A stretch of DNA of 64,000 bases from Pseudomonas migulae (GCF_024169315.1 NZ_JALJWR010000001.1:4514501-4578500); one strand, 5' to 3'; counted from the stretch's first letter, positions 44,799-54,651 are shown. Numbers and translations: made by a program. Notes: generated from the sequence alone by a model not told the origin.

Positions 44799-44864
44799 TA
44801 AAAATGACCGTGCGATAAGCGCCCGAAGTCTACAGATCCCTCTAAATCACGCATCTCGCCTGTT

Positions 44865-46244
44865 TCATGATGAAGATGAGGCTGATTCAGTTTGTCGGTT
44901 GAAGCGCGAAAGCAGCACTCGATCCAGCAGCCACACCACCACCAGCGAAGCGCCCACCAACGGAAACGCCACCGCCAGCACCAGCATGATCGCCACGCCG
45001 GTTTTCCATTTCGGCAGATCATGACGCAGCGGCGGCACACCGAACTTGCCCTGCGGGCGGCGCTTCCACCAGATCACCACGCCGCTGACGGCGCTGAGCA
45101 GAATCATCAGGCAGATCAGCAGCACGATGATCTGGTTGAACACGCCAAACATCTTGCCTTCATGGAGCATCACGCCGATTTCCGTGGCGCGGGCGACGGT
45201 GCCGTATTGCTCGAAGCGCACATCGGCGAGGACCTTGCCGGTGTATTGATCGACGTGCAGGGTGGCATCGTTGCGTGGGTCGTCGGCGAATACCGCGATG
45301 GTGAATACGCCGGTGGCCGTGGTCGGGAACGTGATGCTGTAACCCGGTTCGACCTTGCGTTGCTCGGCGATGTTCTGCACGTCTTGCAGGCTGATGGTCG
45401 GCGCCGCCGGGCCGGCTTGCGCAGTGCCGTGGGCCATGTGTTCGGCGTGGTCGCCGGACATCGGCATCGGTGTGTTTTCCATTGCCCATGGCACGGTCTG
45501 GCGCGTGGCGGTGTTGAGGCTGCGGGCCTCGACGTCGGACTTGGGCATGTCATTCCACATGGCGTCCGGGAACACGTTCCAGACACCGGCGTATTGCTTG
45601 CCCCAGAACCCGGTCCAGGTCATGCCGCTCAGCAGCATTACCAGCAGAAATGCGGCGCCCCAGAACCCGGTGACGGCATGCAGGTCGCGCCACAGCACGC
45701 GACCGCGACTGCTCAGGCGCGGCCACAAGATGCCGGCGGCCTGACCTCGCGGCCACCACAGGAACACCCCGGAAACCACCAGCACGATGCCCCAGCCAGC
45801 GGCGAGTTCGACCAGTCGATCGCCGACCGTGCCGATCATCAGCTCACCGTGGATCGCACGGGCAACCGCTTGCAGATTTTTCTTCGCGTCTTGCTCTCCG
45901 AGGATGTCGCCGTGATACGGATCGACAAAAACATTCAACTCATTGCCGGCATCGAGCACGACAAACTGCGCGCTGCGCTCGGCGTTGATCGGCGGCAGGT
46001 ATTGCTTGATCGTTGCCTGTGGATACGCAGTTTTTACGCGCTTGAGCAGGTCGTCGGCCGGGACGCTGTGGTGGCCGGCCGGGACATTCATCAGGCTGCC
46101 GTACATCAACGGATCGAGTTGCGGTTTGAACAGGTAAATGACGCCGGTCAGGGCCAGCATCACCATGAATGGCGCGACGAACAGACCGGCATAGAAATGC
46201 CAACGCCAGGCCAGGTTGTAGAAATTCGGTTTGGGCTGTTTCAT
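44865..46244 (-). CDS. PepSY-associated membrane protein (copper locus)
   Basis: Inner-membrane protein of 459 residues with four or more helices and two PepSY regions. The start at 46244 has GGAG 9 bases upstream and gives FYNLAWRWHFYAGLFVAPFMV, the PepSY_TM hallmark with conserved W-H-F. A periplasmic loop contains a Met/His-rich patch (MPMSGDHAEHMAHG near residue 260) that could bind copper. Related proteins such as PiuB/FpvG-like reductases or PA3789 work with TonB receptors. It lies downstream of the copper receptor gene, separated by a REP doublet. Confidence 0.88.
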   Translation of the reverse strand: MKQPKPNFYNLAWRWHFYAGLFVAPFMVMLALTGVIYLFKPQLDPLMYGSLMNVPAGHHSVPADDLLKRVKTAYPQATIKQYLPPINAERSAQFVVLDAGNELNVFVDPYHGDILGEQDAKKNLQAVARAIHGELMIGTVGDRLVELAAGWGIVLVVSGVFLWWPRGQAAGILWPRLSSRGRVLWRDLHAVTGFWGAAFLLVMLLSGMTWTGFWGKQYAGVWNVFPDAMWNDMPKSDVEARSLNTATRQTVPWAMENTPMPMSGDHAEHMAHGTAQAGPAAPTISLQDVQNIAEQRKVEPGYSITFPTTATGVFTIAVFADDPRNDATLHVDQYTGKVLADVRFEQYGTVARATEIGVMLHEGKMFGVFNQIIVLLICLMILLSAVSGVVIWWKRRPQGKFGVPPLRHDLPKWKTGVAIMLVLAVAFPLVGASLVVVWLLDRVLLSRFNRQTESASSSS

Positions 46245-46300
46245 CGGTTGTGCTCCGCTTGGCTTGGTTCTTTTGTTGTTGTCTGGTGACTGCTGCGCAG

Positions 46301-46395
46301 TCATTCGCGGGCAAGCCTCGCTCCTACAGGTCCAGTGGTGATCGCACCGTTTGTGATCGACGCGAATCCCGTAGGAGCGAGGCTTGCCCGCGATG
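46301..46395. repeat. REP doublet (REPIN) 12
   Basis: TCATTCGCGGGCAAGCCTCG...TCCTACAGG facing CCCGTAGGAGCGAGGCTTGCCCGCGATG, between the OprC-like and PepSY genes. Confidence 0.9.
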
Positions 46396-46398
46396 CTC

Positions 46399-48516
46399 TT
46401 AAAAGCTCATGTCCACCTTGGTCCAGAGCGTGCGCCCCGGTTCTTTGATGGCTTGCGGGTCATTGGCCGGATAGCCAAAACCGGCGTTGCCGGCCAGGTT
46501 CAAATGCTCGGCGTAAGCCTTGCCGAACAAGTTGTCGACGCCGCTGCTGACCTTCCAGTTCTTGTTGATGCGGTACGCACCGTTGAGCGAGAACACACCG
46601 AACCCCGAGGTCTTGTCGAAGTCCTTGCCGACCACGTTGCCCTTGTTCTGGTCAATGCGGTTTTGCGCAGCGACCACTCGCCACAAGGCGCCGGCGCTCC
46701 AGTTGTCTTCGCTGTAGGTCAGGCCGAAACGTGCGTCCAGCGGCGGCATTTGCGGCAACGCGTTGCCGTCGCTGCTGTTCTTGCCCCAGGCGTAGGCGAG
46801 GGTCGCATCGGCCTTCCAGTTCGAGGTCAATTTGTAAGCCGCACCGAGTTCACCGCCCATGATCCGCGCGTCGATGTTCTCGGCTTGCGAGGTCATGCCC
46901 ATCATTCCCGGCGTGTAGTTGAACAGGATGTAATCGCGCACCTGCCCGACGTAACCCGAGGCCCAGGCTTCGAGGTCTTCGGTCTTGTATTGCAGGCCGA
47001 AGTCGAGCTGGGTGGTTTTCTCGGGCTTGATCGAATCGAAGGCATTCACCGAGCCGGCGGGGCCGGAGTTAGGCGAAAACAGCTCCCAGTAATCCGGGAA
47101 ACGCTGGGTGTGACCGAGGCCGGCATACAGCGTGGCAGGGCTGTCGGCCAGATCATGCTCGTAACGGACGAAGCCGCTGGGCAGGGTGTCGGCGCGGGTG
47201 TCGTTGGCGGTCGGGTTAGGCCGGGTCATCATTCCGGAACCAGTGGTCTGGCGGAAGTCTTTAGCCGAAGCGCGGTCCAGTCGCGCGCCGCTAATCAGCC
47301 GGTCACGGTCGGCGGCGTACCACGTCAGTTCGCTGAATACGCCGTAGTTGTGGAAGTCGGCGTCCTTGTCGCGCGGCAGATCCTTGTAGGTGTCGATGCC
47401 CATGGCGCTGCGCTTGCGGTGTTCGTTGGTCTGCGCGTCGATGCCGCTGATCAATTGCACATCGGCCCAGCGCCAGGTGCCTTTGATCCGTGCGCCGAGG
47501 GTTCGGCGATCGACACTGGAGGCCATCGGCCCGGCCATCATCCCGGTGCCGGACGGCGTGCGCAGGGTGTAGTTGTCCATCACGTGGTCGGCGTAGTTGT
47601 AGTAGATCTGTGCTTCGACCTTGTCCAGTACGTCGCCGATACTGGATTTCTCGAAGCGCAGGCCGAGGCTTTCGCGCTTGAACTGCGCACCGTCCATGCC
47701 GCGTCCGGCATAACGGGCTTCGCCATCGCCCTTGCCGGCGGTGAGTTCCAGCAGCGTGTCGGCATCCGGGGTCAAGCCAACGGCGACGTCACCGTTCCAC
47801 TTGTCGTAGCGCGAAGCCACGGTGTCATTGTTGCCATCGCGGTAGTCGTCGGAATGCGCGGTGTTGCCGATCACGCGCACGTACCCCAACGGGCCGCCGG
47901 CGGCAGCATCCACCACTTTGTCGAAGCGGCCATTGGAGCCGGCCAGTACGCTGGCATTCACCCGGGTGCCGAGTTCGCCGAAGCTTTCCGGTTCGCGATC
48001 GAACAGGATGGTGCCGGCCGATGCGCCCGGCCCCCACAGCACGGTTTGCGGGCCTTTGATGACGGTGAGTTTGTCGTAGGTTTCCGGGGAAATGTACGAC
48101 GTCGGGGCATCCATCCGGCCGGGGCAGGCACCGAGCATCTGGCCGCCGTTGGTGAGGATGTTCAGTCGTGAGCCGAACATGCCGCGCAGCACCGGATCAC
48201 CGTTGGTGCCGCCGTTGCGTACCAAGGCGAAACCGGGGATGGTCTTCAGATAATCGCCACCGTCGCTGGCCGGCACCGGTTGGCGCGGGTCCTTGGGGTT
48301 GGTGACGATGGTCAGCGGCGAACTCGGCGCAATGGCGGTGATCACCGTCGGGCTCAGTTCTTCATGGTGGCCGGCGTGCTCGTCGGCCAGCACCATAGGG
48401 GTCAGCAGTGCGCCGCAAATAACGGCAGTGGCGTGCCTGAAACGAACTCGCGTTTCGTTCAGGGCAAAAGAAGCCTGGGCAGCGCCCAAACGTGTGACAG
48501 CAGAAAACCTGGACAT
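46399..48516 (-). CDS. oprC: TonB-dependent copper receptor, OprC-like
   Basis: Outer-membrane copper channel of 705 residues. The start at 48516 is chosen for its GGAA ribosome site; four extra residues are possible. After the signal, a His-rich N-terminus EHAGHHEELSP leads into the plug with GGTNGDPVLRGMFGSRLNIL and GQMLGACPGRMDAPTSYISP, the Met/Cys copper-binding stretch of OprC-type receptors. The barrel ends LWTKVDMSF. It matches PA3790 of PAO1. Downstream is the PepSY protein, upstream the PCuAC/DUF2946 genes. Confidence 0.93.
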   Translation of the reverse strand: MSRFSAVTRLGAAQASFALNETRVRFRHATAVICGALLTPMVLADEHAGHHEELSPTVITAIAPSSPLTIVTNPKDPRQPVPASDGGDYLKTIPGFALVRNGGTNGDPVLRGMFGSRLNILTNGGQMLGACPGRMDAPTSYISPETYDKLTVIKGPQTVLWGPGASAGTILFDREPESFGELGTRVNASVLAGSNGRFDKVVDAAAGGPLGYVRVIGNTAHSDDYRDGNNDTVASRYDKWNGDVAVGLTPDADTLLELTAGKGDGEARYAGRGMDGAQFKRESLGLRFEKSSIGDVLDKVEAQIYYNYADHVMDNYTLRTPSGTGMMAGPMASSVDRRTLGARIKGTWRWADVQLISGIDAQTNEHRKRSAMGIDTYKDLPRDKDADFHNYGVFSELTWYAADRDRLISGARLDRASAKDFRQTTGSGMMTRPNPTANDTRADTLPSGFVRYEHDLADSPATLYAGLGHTQRFPDYWELFSPNSGPAGSVNAFDSIKPEKTTQLDFGLQYKTEDLEAWASGYVGQVRDYILFNYTPGMMGMTSQAENIDARIMGGELGAAYKLTSNWKADATLAYAWGKNSSDGNALPQMPPLDARFGLTYSEDNWSAGALWRVVAAQNRIDQNKGNVVGKDFDKTSGFGVFSLNGAYRINKNWKVSSGVDNLFGKAYAEHLNLAGNAGFGYPANDPQAIKEPGRTLWTKVDMSF

Positions 48517-48587
48517 GACAATTTCCATCGAACAGTCGTAAACGACACGGCCGGCAGCCGACGCAATCCCTTGCAGGAGTGAACCTG

Positions 48588-48720
48588 TGTGGCGAGGGGA
48601 CTCGTACCCGTTGGACTGCGCAGCAGTCCCAAAATCTGAATTCTCGGTGTGTCAGATACAGCTCGTATTCAGAGACTGGGGCCGCTTCGCGACCCAACGG
48701 GGACAAGTCCCCTCGCCACA
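48588..48720. repeat. Second-family palindromic repeat, copy 3
   Basis: TGTGGCGAGGGGACTCGTAC at the left and GGGGACAAGTCCCCTCGCCACA at the right bound 133 bases. The inner TTGGACTGC.CAGCAGTCCC and CTTCGCGACCCAACGGGG parts match copies 1 and 2, though the arms differ at GACTCGTACC. Confidence 0.85.
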
Positions 48721-48781
48721 GAGGCTCGCTCCCACAGGTTGCTTCTGCTGTCTAGCGGACCGTGTGAGATCGGGTAGGTGT

Positions 48782-49240
48782 TTACGCGACGATGGGTGGT
48801 GCGCGAGTGCGGGCACCAGGGAAGAAGGTTTGCCGGGCGTGGCCCAGGCGTGTGGCAGGAGTGCTGAAGGTGCTTGTTTTGGGGGCGTCGAATGCGACGA
48901 AAGACTGGCCGCCGGTCAGCGCCGGGCAGTTGAACAGCAGGCTGCAATAGCCGCATTTTTCCCAGATGGCGTGATGGGGTGTCGTGGGCAGGCAGTGCTC
49001 GGCGGCGGCTTGCGCACCGTGGTCGCCGTGCTCCATTGCCGGCATGTCCATGCTCATGTCCATCGACATGTTCATGGATGCTTCCATCAGAGCCGAGGCG
49101 CGCTGATCCATCGGCATCGACTGAGAAATCAGCGGGCCGATGAAGATCATCAACATGGCGAACAGGCTGATCCAGCTGCCGCGGGTCAGGCTCAAGGGCT
49201 GACGGCGGGAGGCGGATGACCTGGCGCTAAGCGGGCGCAT
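48782..49240 (-). CDS. DUF2946 protein, Met/His-rich
   Basis: Small protein of 152 residues with one N-terminal membrane segment (SWISLFAMLMIFIGPLIS) and, after it, a run rich in Met, Asp and His (SMNMSMDMSMDMPAMEHGDH near residue 55), which is a likely copper-binding tract. Two cysteines follow in WEKCGYCSLLFNCPAL, typical of DUF2946. Such proteins are often found beside OprC-type receptors. Molecular role unknown, but copper handling in the periplasm is the likely context. Confidence 0.82.
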   Translation of the reverse strand: MRPLSARSSASRRQPLSLTRGSWISLFAMLMIFIGPLISQSMPMDQRASALMEASMNMSMDMSMDMPAMEHGDHGAQAAAEHCLPTTPHHAIWEKCGYCSLLFNCPALTGGQSFVAFDAPKTSTFSTPATRLGHARQTFFPGARTRAPPIVA

Positions 49241-49261
49241 GGACGTATTCAGCTCTGATGA

Positions 49262-49741
49262 TTACTGAGCGTGCGCGTGCACTTGCACGCCGTCCGGCGC
49301 TTTTTTCTGCACCGTGACCTCGACGGTCACATCACCGGATTTCTCGAAATGCATCGTCAGCGGGAAGCGCTTGCCGTCGCTCAGCAGGCTGCGGTCTTTC
49401 AGTTCCAGCAGCATGACGTGATACGCCATCGGTGCAAACGTGACGTCGCCACCGGCTGGAATCCCGACGCTCGGGACTTCCTGCATTTTCATCAGGTCGT
49501 TCTGCATCACGTGCTCATGCAATTGGGCAATGCCTGCAATCGGCGAGTCGACGCTGAGCAGCTTGTCGGCGGTGTTACCGCTGTTGTGAATCACGAAATA
49601 GGCGGCGACCGTCGGCGCGTTAGGCGGTAGCTCTTGCGACCACGGATGAGCGATCTCCAATGCGCCAGCCTTGTATTCATGGGCATTGGCAAAGCAGGCA
49701 GGCAGCAACAATGCAGCCAGAACGATGAGTTTGTTCAACAT
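49262..49741 (-). CDS. Periplasmic copper chaperone PCu(A)C
   Basis: 159-residue cupredoxin-like chaperone that carries Cu(I), known to serve cytochrome oxidase assembly. Signal peptide ends near CFANA (residue 20). The metal motif is visible as LHEHVMQNDLMKMQEV followed about 21 residues later by AYHVMLLELKD, matching H-M-X10-M-X21-H-X-M. It also has a His-rich C-terminal tail VQVHAHAQ. It is flanked by two DUF2946 genes on the same strand. Confidence 0.92.
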   Translation of the reverse strand: MLNKLIVLAALLLPACFANAHEYKAGALEIAHPWSQELPPNAPTVAAYFVIHNSGNTADKLLSVDSPIAGIAQLHEHVMQNDLMKMQEVPSVGIPAGGDVTFAPMAYHVMLLELKDRSLLSDGKRFPLTMHFEKSGDVTVEVTVQKKAPDGVQVHAHAQ

Positions 49742-49789
49742 GGCAGTTCTCCGGAACGATTCAGTACGCAGGTCAATTGCGAGAAGGAA

Positions 49790-50188
49790 TCACACCAGAG
49801 GGGAAGCGCGGGGGTTGAGACTCGGCCATTGCTGGCGTGGAGTGGGGGTGTCGAGAGCGTCTGCGGGCAGGCTTCGATGGGCATCGAAACGCGCGAAGTA
49901 CAACTGCGGCACATGCCCGGGCAATGCCACCAGCGGCGCAGAACCGGAACAGCACCAGCAATGCTGCATGTTGGAATGATCGTCGCTCTGCGGTGCTTTC
50001 TGTTCAAGCGTCCCCAGGGAAATCGCCACCATCTTCGTGCCAGTGGACGAGCAGAAGCTGCCCCACAACACCTGTTCGGCCGGCGACTGCGCCGTCTGCG
50101 CCATCGCTCCGGTCATCGGCATGGCGAGCATGTTGAACAGCACTGCGAAGCAGGCGATCCAGGCAATTGCGAGCCGTTGTCGGGACAT
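49790..50188 (-). CDS. DUF2946 protein
   Basis: 132-residue protein with one N-terminal membrane segment (IAWIACFAVLFNMLAMPMTGAM) and a Cys pair in SNMQHCWCCSGSAPL, typical of DUF2946. It is first in the run DUF2946-PCuAC-DUF2946-OprC-PepSY on the minus strand and 48 bases before the chaperone gene. Probably part of copper uptake or sensing in the envelope; function unproven. Confidence 0.8.
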   Translation of the reverse strand: MSRQRLAIAWIACFAVLFNMLAMPMTGAMAQTAQSPAEQVLWGSFCSSTGTKMVAISLGTLEQKAPQSDDHSNMQHCWCCSGSAPLVALPGHVPQLYFARFDAHRSLPADALDTPTPRQQWPSLNPRASPLV

Positions 50189-50326
50189 GGGGACAGATCC
50201 AGTTGGGTGGGCGATCAGGCGCGGCTATTTAGCCTGATCAGTGCCGATAAGTAAAAACGCGGCGTGCGGTTTGGTGTCGCAGCGCATTTCAGATCGCAGT
50301 GGCATGCAGACGCAGACCCAAGGCTT

Positions 50327-50578
50327 TCATAACTTCATGATAGTCGCGAATTCCGGATTGCCAGTGCTGCTCAGTGCTTTGTACAAGCTCTCATGACCAA
50401 GGCCTGCATCACGTGCAACCTGTGTCATGCCCTGTGCTCTGGCGATATCGTTGAGTGCCGCGCGTATCGGAACTCCATCGCCGGCATCTTCTTCAAAGCA
50501 AGCATCCAGATAAGCGGCCATTTCCTCTGGTGATTTGAGAAATTCGGCGGCATCGAAACGGGTGAATTGTTCCGCCAT
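50327..50578 (-). CDS. Orphan HigA-like antitoxin, probably frameshifted near its end
   Basis: 83-residue protein of the addiction-module antidote family (HTH of the HigA/XRE type). FDAAEFLKSPEEMAAYLDACFEED and RAQGMTQVARDAGLGHESLY are typical. The family normally ends in KVMKALGLRLHATA; here the frame stops early after ATIMKL, but inserting one base after codon MK restores VMKALGLRLHATAI with a stop at 50289-50291, giving about 96 residues. No toxin gene is adjacent on either side. GGAG lies 6 bases before the start. Likely a decaying remnant, unless the missing base is a sequencing error. Confidence 0.75.
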   Translation of the reverse strand: MAEQFTRFDAAEFLKSPEEMAAYLDACFEEDAGDGVPIRAALNDIARAQGMTQVARDAGLGHESLYKALSSTGNPEFATIMKL

Positions 50579-50704
50579 GATCTACTCCTCATTACCGATG
50601 TTTTGCGCCATCTGGGGGAATGGGAATATAGGATTGGAGCTATGACAGGAACAGTCGGCTCCTTCCTGAAATGTTGCGGGCAAAGTCACAAGGCTCTGCA
50701 GGTT

Positions 50705-51433
50705 TCAGGAAACGTCCGACACAGATAAGGCAATCAGCAGGTCGTCCACACTCTCAAACTCCCGATCCACCCCCGCCAACACCGGCCGCTTCAACACCAG
50801 CACCGGCACCCCCCGCTCCCGCGCCACGTCCAGTTTCGGCTCGGTGGCGGTGCTGCCGCTGTTCTTGCTGATCAGCACATCAATCTTGCGACGCTTGAAC
50901 AGCTCACGCTCATCCTCGATCAGAAATGGCCCACGTGCGCCTATCACTTCGCAGCGTTCGTTGCCCGGATAAACATCCAGTGCACGCAATGTCCAGAATT
51001 GCTCCGGCGGGATTTCATGCAGGTGTTGCAAGGGTTCACGGCCGAGGGTGAACAGGGGGCGCCGGAACGGTTTCAGCGCGTCGATCAACCCGGCCCAGTC
51101 GCTGACTTCGCGCCAGTCGTCTCCGGCTTGCGGCTGCCAGGCCGGACGCCTGAGTGCCCAGCAGGGAATGCCGGCCAGTTGCGCGGCAGTCGCAGCGTTC
51201 TGGCTGATTTGCGCGGCATAGGGATGAGTCGCGTCCAGCAGCAGATCAATCCCTTCATCGCGGATGAATTGCGCCAGGCCGTCAGCACCGCCATAGCCGC
51301 CGACGCGGACCTGGCAATTCAGATCGGTCGGCACTCGACCGATGCCGGCCAGGCTGTAAATGTGCTCCGGCCCAAGCGTACGGGCGATCGCCAGTGCTTC
51401 CGTCACGCCGCCGAGCAGCAAGATGCGCTTCAT
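50705..51433 (-). CDS. cobK: Precorrin-6A reductase CobK
   Basis: NADPH-dependent reductase of 242 residues that reduces precorrin-6A to 6B in corrin-ring synthesis. [20 protein letters not shown] at the start, [19 protein letters not shown] (residues about 67-85) and [21 protein letters not shown] near residue 195 are the family blocks. Overlaps cbiD by 4 bases. Last of the three genes cobL-cbiD-cobK on the minus strand. Confidence 0.94.
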   Translation of the reverse strand: MKRILLLGGVTEALAIARTLGPEHIYSLAGIGRVPTDLNCQVRVGGYGGADGLAQFIRDEGIDLLLDATHPYAAQISQNAATAAQLAGIPCWALRRPAWQPQAGDDWREVSDWAGLIDALKPFRRPLFTLGREPLQHLHEIPPEQFWTLRALDVYPGNERCEVIGARGPFLIEDERELFKRRKIDVLISKNSGSTATEPKLDVARERGVPVLVLKRPVLAGVDREFESVDDLLIALSVSDVS

Positions 51434-52527
51434 TGAAAAGCTCCCGCATGGCCGACGATTCCGCCCTGGCGATCGATGGCAAACACTTCAACCTGAACCT
51501 GCGCCGGCACCACACTGCGCGCAAACGCCAGCGCGTGCCCGCACACCGCATCGCCAAGTGCGATGCCGGCGGCGCTGGCCATCGCCAGTGCTTGCTGACT
51601 GGTGTTGGCTTCGCGGATCGACTGCTGCAGCGCTTGATCCGCGCCGATCGCCGCGGCCCATTCGGCCAGTTGCGGCAGGTCGATGCTCGAATGCCGACTG
51701 TGCAGATCCATGTGCCCGGCAGCCAGTTTGCTGATCTTGCCGAAGCCGCCGCACAGGCTGAGTTTATCCACAGGCACTTTGCGCAGGTGCTTGAGGACGG
51801 CGCCGACGAAATCGCCCATCTCGATCAGGGCGATTTCAGGCAAGTCGTAGACGCGGCGCATGGTGTCTTCGCTGGCGTTGCCGGTGCACGCAGCGATGTG
51901 CAGGTAACCATTGGTTTTCGCTACATCGATGCCCTGATGAATCGAGGCAATGTAAGCCGCACAGGAAAACGGCCGGACGATGCCGCTGGTGCCCAGGATC
52001 GACAAGCCACCGAGAATGCCCAACCGTGGATTCATGGTTTTCAACGCCAGCGCCTCGCCGCCCTCGACGTTGACCGTGACCTCGAAACCGCCGTGATAGC
52101 CGTGTTCCTCTGCGAGCAGGGTCAGGTGGTCGGTGATCATTTTGCGCGGTACCGGGTTGATCGCCGGTTCGCCGACAGCCAGCACCAGTCCTGGCCGGGT
52201 GACTGTTCCCACACCCCGGCCGGCACTGAAACGAATGCCCGGTTCGGCGTTCAATCGCACTTGGGAAAACAGCAGCGCACCGTGGGTCACGTCCGGATCG
52301 TCGCCGGCATCCTTGATCGTGCCGGCCTCGGCGCCGTCATCCAGGAGCCGACAGAATTCCAGCCGCATCTGCACCTGCTTGCCTTTGGGCAGGACGATGT
52401 CCACGGCGTCCGCGGGCTCGCCGCCGAGCAGCAAGCGAGCGGCCGCGAGGCTGGTCGCGGTGGCGCAACTCCCCGTCGTGAGGCCGCTGCGCAGCGGTGC
52501 GGGTTGTTCGGCGGTTTCGTCACGCAT
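51430..52527 (-). CDS. cbiD: Precorrin-5B C1-methyltransferase CbiD
   Basis: 365-residue enzyme that methylates C1 of the corrin ring and takes the place of Cob[23 protein letters not shown] at the start and [10 protein letters not shown], then [22 protein letters not shown] are diagnostic. It overlaps both neighbours (cobL by 8 bases, cobK by 4). CbiD is often called an anaerobic-pathway protein, yet here it sits beside the oxygen-dependent CobG; this mixture is known for Pseudomonas. Confidence 0.94.
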   Translation of the reverse strand: MRDETAEQPAPLRSGLTTGSCATATSLAAARLLLGGEPADAVDIVLPKGKQVQMRLEFCRLLDDGAEAGTIKDAGDDPDVTHGALLFSQVRLNAEPGIRFSAGRGVGTVTRPGLVLAVGEPAINPVPRKMITDHLTLLAEEHGYHGGFEVTVNVEGGEALALKTMNPRLGILGGLSILGTSGIVRPFSCAAYIASIHQGIDVAKTNGYLHIAACTGNASEDTMRRVYDLPEIALIEMGDFVGAVLKHLRKVPVDKLSLCGGFGKISKLAAGHMDLHSRHSSIDLPQLAEWAAAIGADQALQQSIREANTSQQALAMASAAGIALGDAVCGHALAFARSVVPAQVQVEVFAIDRQGGIVGHAGAFQ

Positions 52528-53731
52528 CGAAAGGTTTGACCACGTCCAGCAAGGTAATCGGCAGCGCCTGGCGCCAGGTGTCGAAGTCGCCCAGCGGCTG
52601 CGCCTGGGCGATATGGATGCGTGTCAGTTCGCCGCCGTGCTGCTCGCGCCAGGCCATCAGGGACATTTCACTTTGCAGCGTGACGGCGTTGGCGATCAGG
52701 CGACCACCGGGTTTCAGCTGTGCCCAGCAGGTGTCCAGCACGCCCTCGCGGGTGACCCCGCCACCAATGAAAATCGCATCCGGGCGCTCGAGTCCGGCGA
52801 GGGCTTGCGGCGCCTTGCCGCGGATCAGTTGCAGACCGGGTACGCCAAGCGCGTCGCGGTTTTGCTCGATCAACAATTGCCGTCCTTCATCGGCTTCGAT
52901 GGCCAGCGCCCGGCAACTCGGGTGGGCACGCATCCATTCGATACCGATCGAGCCGCTGCCGGCACCGACGTCCCACAGCAGTTCACCGGGCACCGGGGCG
53001 AGGCGGGCGAGGGTGATTGCGCGCACATCGCGTTTGGTCAGTTGGCCGTCGTGCCTGAACGCCGAGTCCGGAAGCCCGGCCAGTCGCGACAGGCGCGGCG
53101 CATCGGGTTCGGCGATGCATTCGATGGCGACCAGATTCAGATCGGCGATCAGGGGCTCGGCCCAGTCGCTGGCGACGCCGTCGATGCGCCGTTCGGCCTC
53201 ACCGCCCAGATGTTCCAGCACGGTCAGACGACTCGGCCCGAATCCGCGCTCGCGCAACAACGCCGCCATCGCCGCCGGGCTTTGACCATCGTTGCTGAGC
53301 ACCAGCAGGCGAACACCGCTGAACAATTGCGCGTTGAGCGCCGCGATCGGGCGGGCGACGATCGACAGCGTGACCACGTCCTGCAATGGCCAGCCCATTC
53401 GCGCGGCGGCCAGCGAGCAGGAGGAGGGCGCCGGCAGGATCAGCATTTCAGCGCTGGGCAGTTGCCGGGCGAGGCTGGCGCCGACGCCGAAGAACATCGG
53501 GTCGCCGCTGGCGAGTACGCAGACCGGTTCGCCACGCAGGGCCAGCAACGCATCGAGGGAGAATGGACTCGGCCACAATCGGCGTTCACCACGGATACAC
53601 GCCGGGAGCAGGTCCAGTTGTCGCTGGCTGCCGAAGATCTTCGACGCGGCCAGCAACGCATGCCGGGCATTCCTGCCCAGGCCTTTGAAGCCATCCTCAC
53701 CAATGCCTGTCACGGTCAGCCAGCGTGCCAT
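52520..53731 (-). CDS. cobL: Precorrin-6Y C5,15-methyltransferase (decarboxylating) CobL
   Basis: Two-domain enzyme of 403 residues: an N-terminal class-III SAM methyltransferase (CbiE, residues about 1-200, [16 protein letters not shown]) for C5 and a C-terminal Rossmann methyltransferase (CbiT, about 215-403, [14 protein letters not shown]) for C15 plus decarboxylation. The start at 53731 is preferred; a codon eleven residues earlier would add unrelated residues. First gene of the cobL-cbiD-cobK run. Confidence 0.94.
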   Translation of the reverse strand: MARWLTVTGIGEDGFKGLGRNARHALLAASKIFGSQRQLDLLPACIRGERRLWPSPFSLDALLALRGEPVCVLASGDPMFFGVGASLARQLPSAEMLILPAPSSCSLAAARMGWPLQDVVTLSIVARPIAALNAQLFSGVRLLVLSNDGQSPAAMAALLRERGFGPSRLTVLEHLGGEAERRIDGVASDWAEPLIADLNLVAIECIAEPDAPRLSRLAGLPDSAFRHDGQLTKRDVRAITLARLAPVPGELLWDVGAGSGSIGIEWMRAHPSCRALAIEADEGRQLLIEQNRDALGVPGLQLIRGKAPQALAGLERPDAIFIGGGVTREGVLDTCWAQLKPGGRLIANAVTLQSEMSLMAWREQHGGELTRIHIAQAQPLGDFDTWRQALPITLLDVVKPFDA

Positions 53732-53898
53732 GTGTGTGCTCTGTTCATCTGCATAAAGCGGCACATGATACGCGTCGGCAGTGAATGCGAGTAATGGAAT
53801 GTTTTAAGTTGGTCGTTTCAGGCGCTGGATGGTGGTTTGCAAGTTGTATAGCCTGAACTTTCTTATATGACTGTTTAATGGTTTAAAAGGAATTAACT

Positions 53899-54651
53899 AT
53901 GGATTTCAAGAAAGCAGGATGCCTGGGCTTGATGGCATATTCGGAAGCGTTCGAACGTGACTTTCCGGTAAAGAAGACAAAGGCTGTTCAGAGTATTGCC
54001 ACGCTGAACTCGCCCGGGGCTGCCGGATCGTTGTTGGGCGGCAATCTGATCAGCACGGCAAGGGGCATGTCTCGTCAGGACAAACGGGACGTCAATGCCA
54101 GCGTGCGATATGCGCAGTGGTTTGCGAGTCAGGAGCGTGATCGTCAAACGGATCCGCAGGGTTGGTTTTCCCTGTTTGCCATCACACTGTGGTCGATGGG
54201 CTGGGAGTACGAAAAGGAAAGAGTCGTCGAGGAATATTACAGGCAATTTTCCGGGCAACTAAGTCAGGCTTATTTGAATGTGATTTCTGGTGTTAACAGT
54301 CAAATGGCAAAAGTGACAAGCGATATGTTTGGCGCACTCTTGGCAAATACATCTGCCCTTTGGTCATTGTCCAAAGGAAGCCTGCGTGGCAAGGAGTTTG
54401 CGATCGCACCCGCTCAATATGACAGCCAAGGGCGATTGTCATTGGGTTTGAATGATTACTCGTTGAGGGCGCGAGTCCAGCGCGAGGATTTTCTGTTCTG
54501 GGACTGGAAGGAGAGCAACGTCACGCTCACGCATCGCGCGGTTCCATTCACTCTGAACAGAGCGAGGTTTGAAGAGGTCCGCCCAACGCTGAATGACCGC
54601 CTCGACATTGTCGCTGACGCGATATTCGAGTTTTACTCCGAGCATCTGTGA
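53899..54651 (+). CDS. Unknown protein, member 1 of a two-member family
   Basis: Unrecognised 250-residue protein with no signal peptide or membrane helix. It is related to the protein at 59472-60254: GMSRQDKRDVNASVRYAQWF matches GMSRRNKSIVKNTYAYAAIT, FSLFAITLWSMGWEYEKE matches YEVFKKLMFSMGWTEYFG, and the C-terminal LFWDWKESNVTLTHR matches LFVEWDSSNLEIYQG. The gene lies between cobL (minus) and cobG (plus), has lower GC than them, and has AAAAGGA before its start, like the second member. I do not know the function. Confidence 0.75.
   Translation: MDFKKAGCLGLMAYSEAFERDFPVKKTKAVQSIATLNSPGAAGSLLGGNLISTARGMSRQDKRDVNASVRYAQWFASQERDRQTDPQGWFSLFAITLWSMGWEYEKERVVEEYYRQFSGQLSQAYLNVISGVNSQMAKVTSDMFGALLANTSALWSLSKGSLRGKEFAIAPAQYDSQGRLSLGLNDYSLRARVQREDFLFWDWKESNVTLTHRAVPFTLNRARFEEVRPTLNDRLDIVADAIFEFYSEHL

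Noticed and set aside
46384..48171. Plus-strand reading frame of about 595 codons
   Set aside because: Antisense to the OprC-like receptor, which has complete motifs and signal peptide; no ribosome site for the antisense frame.
52133..53794. Plus-strand reading frame of about 553 codons
   Set aside because: Antisense across cbiD and cobL, both certain genes; composition is shadow-like.
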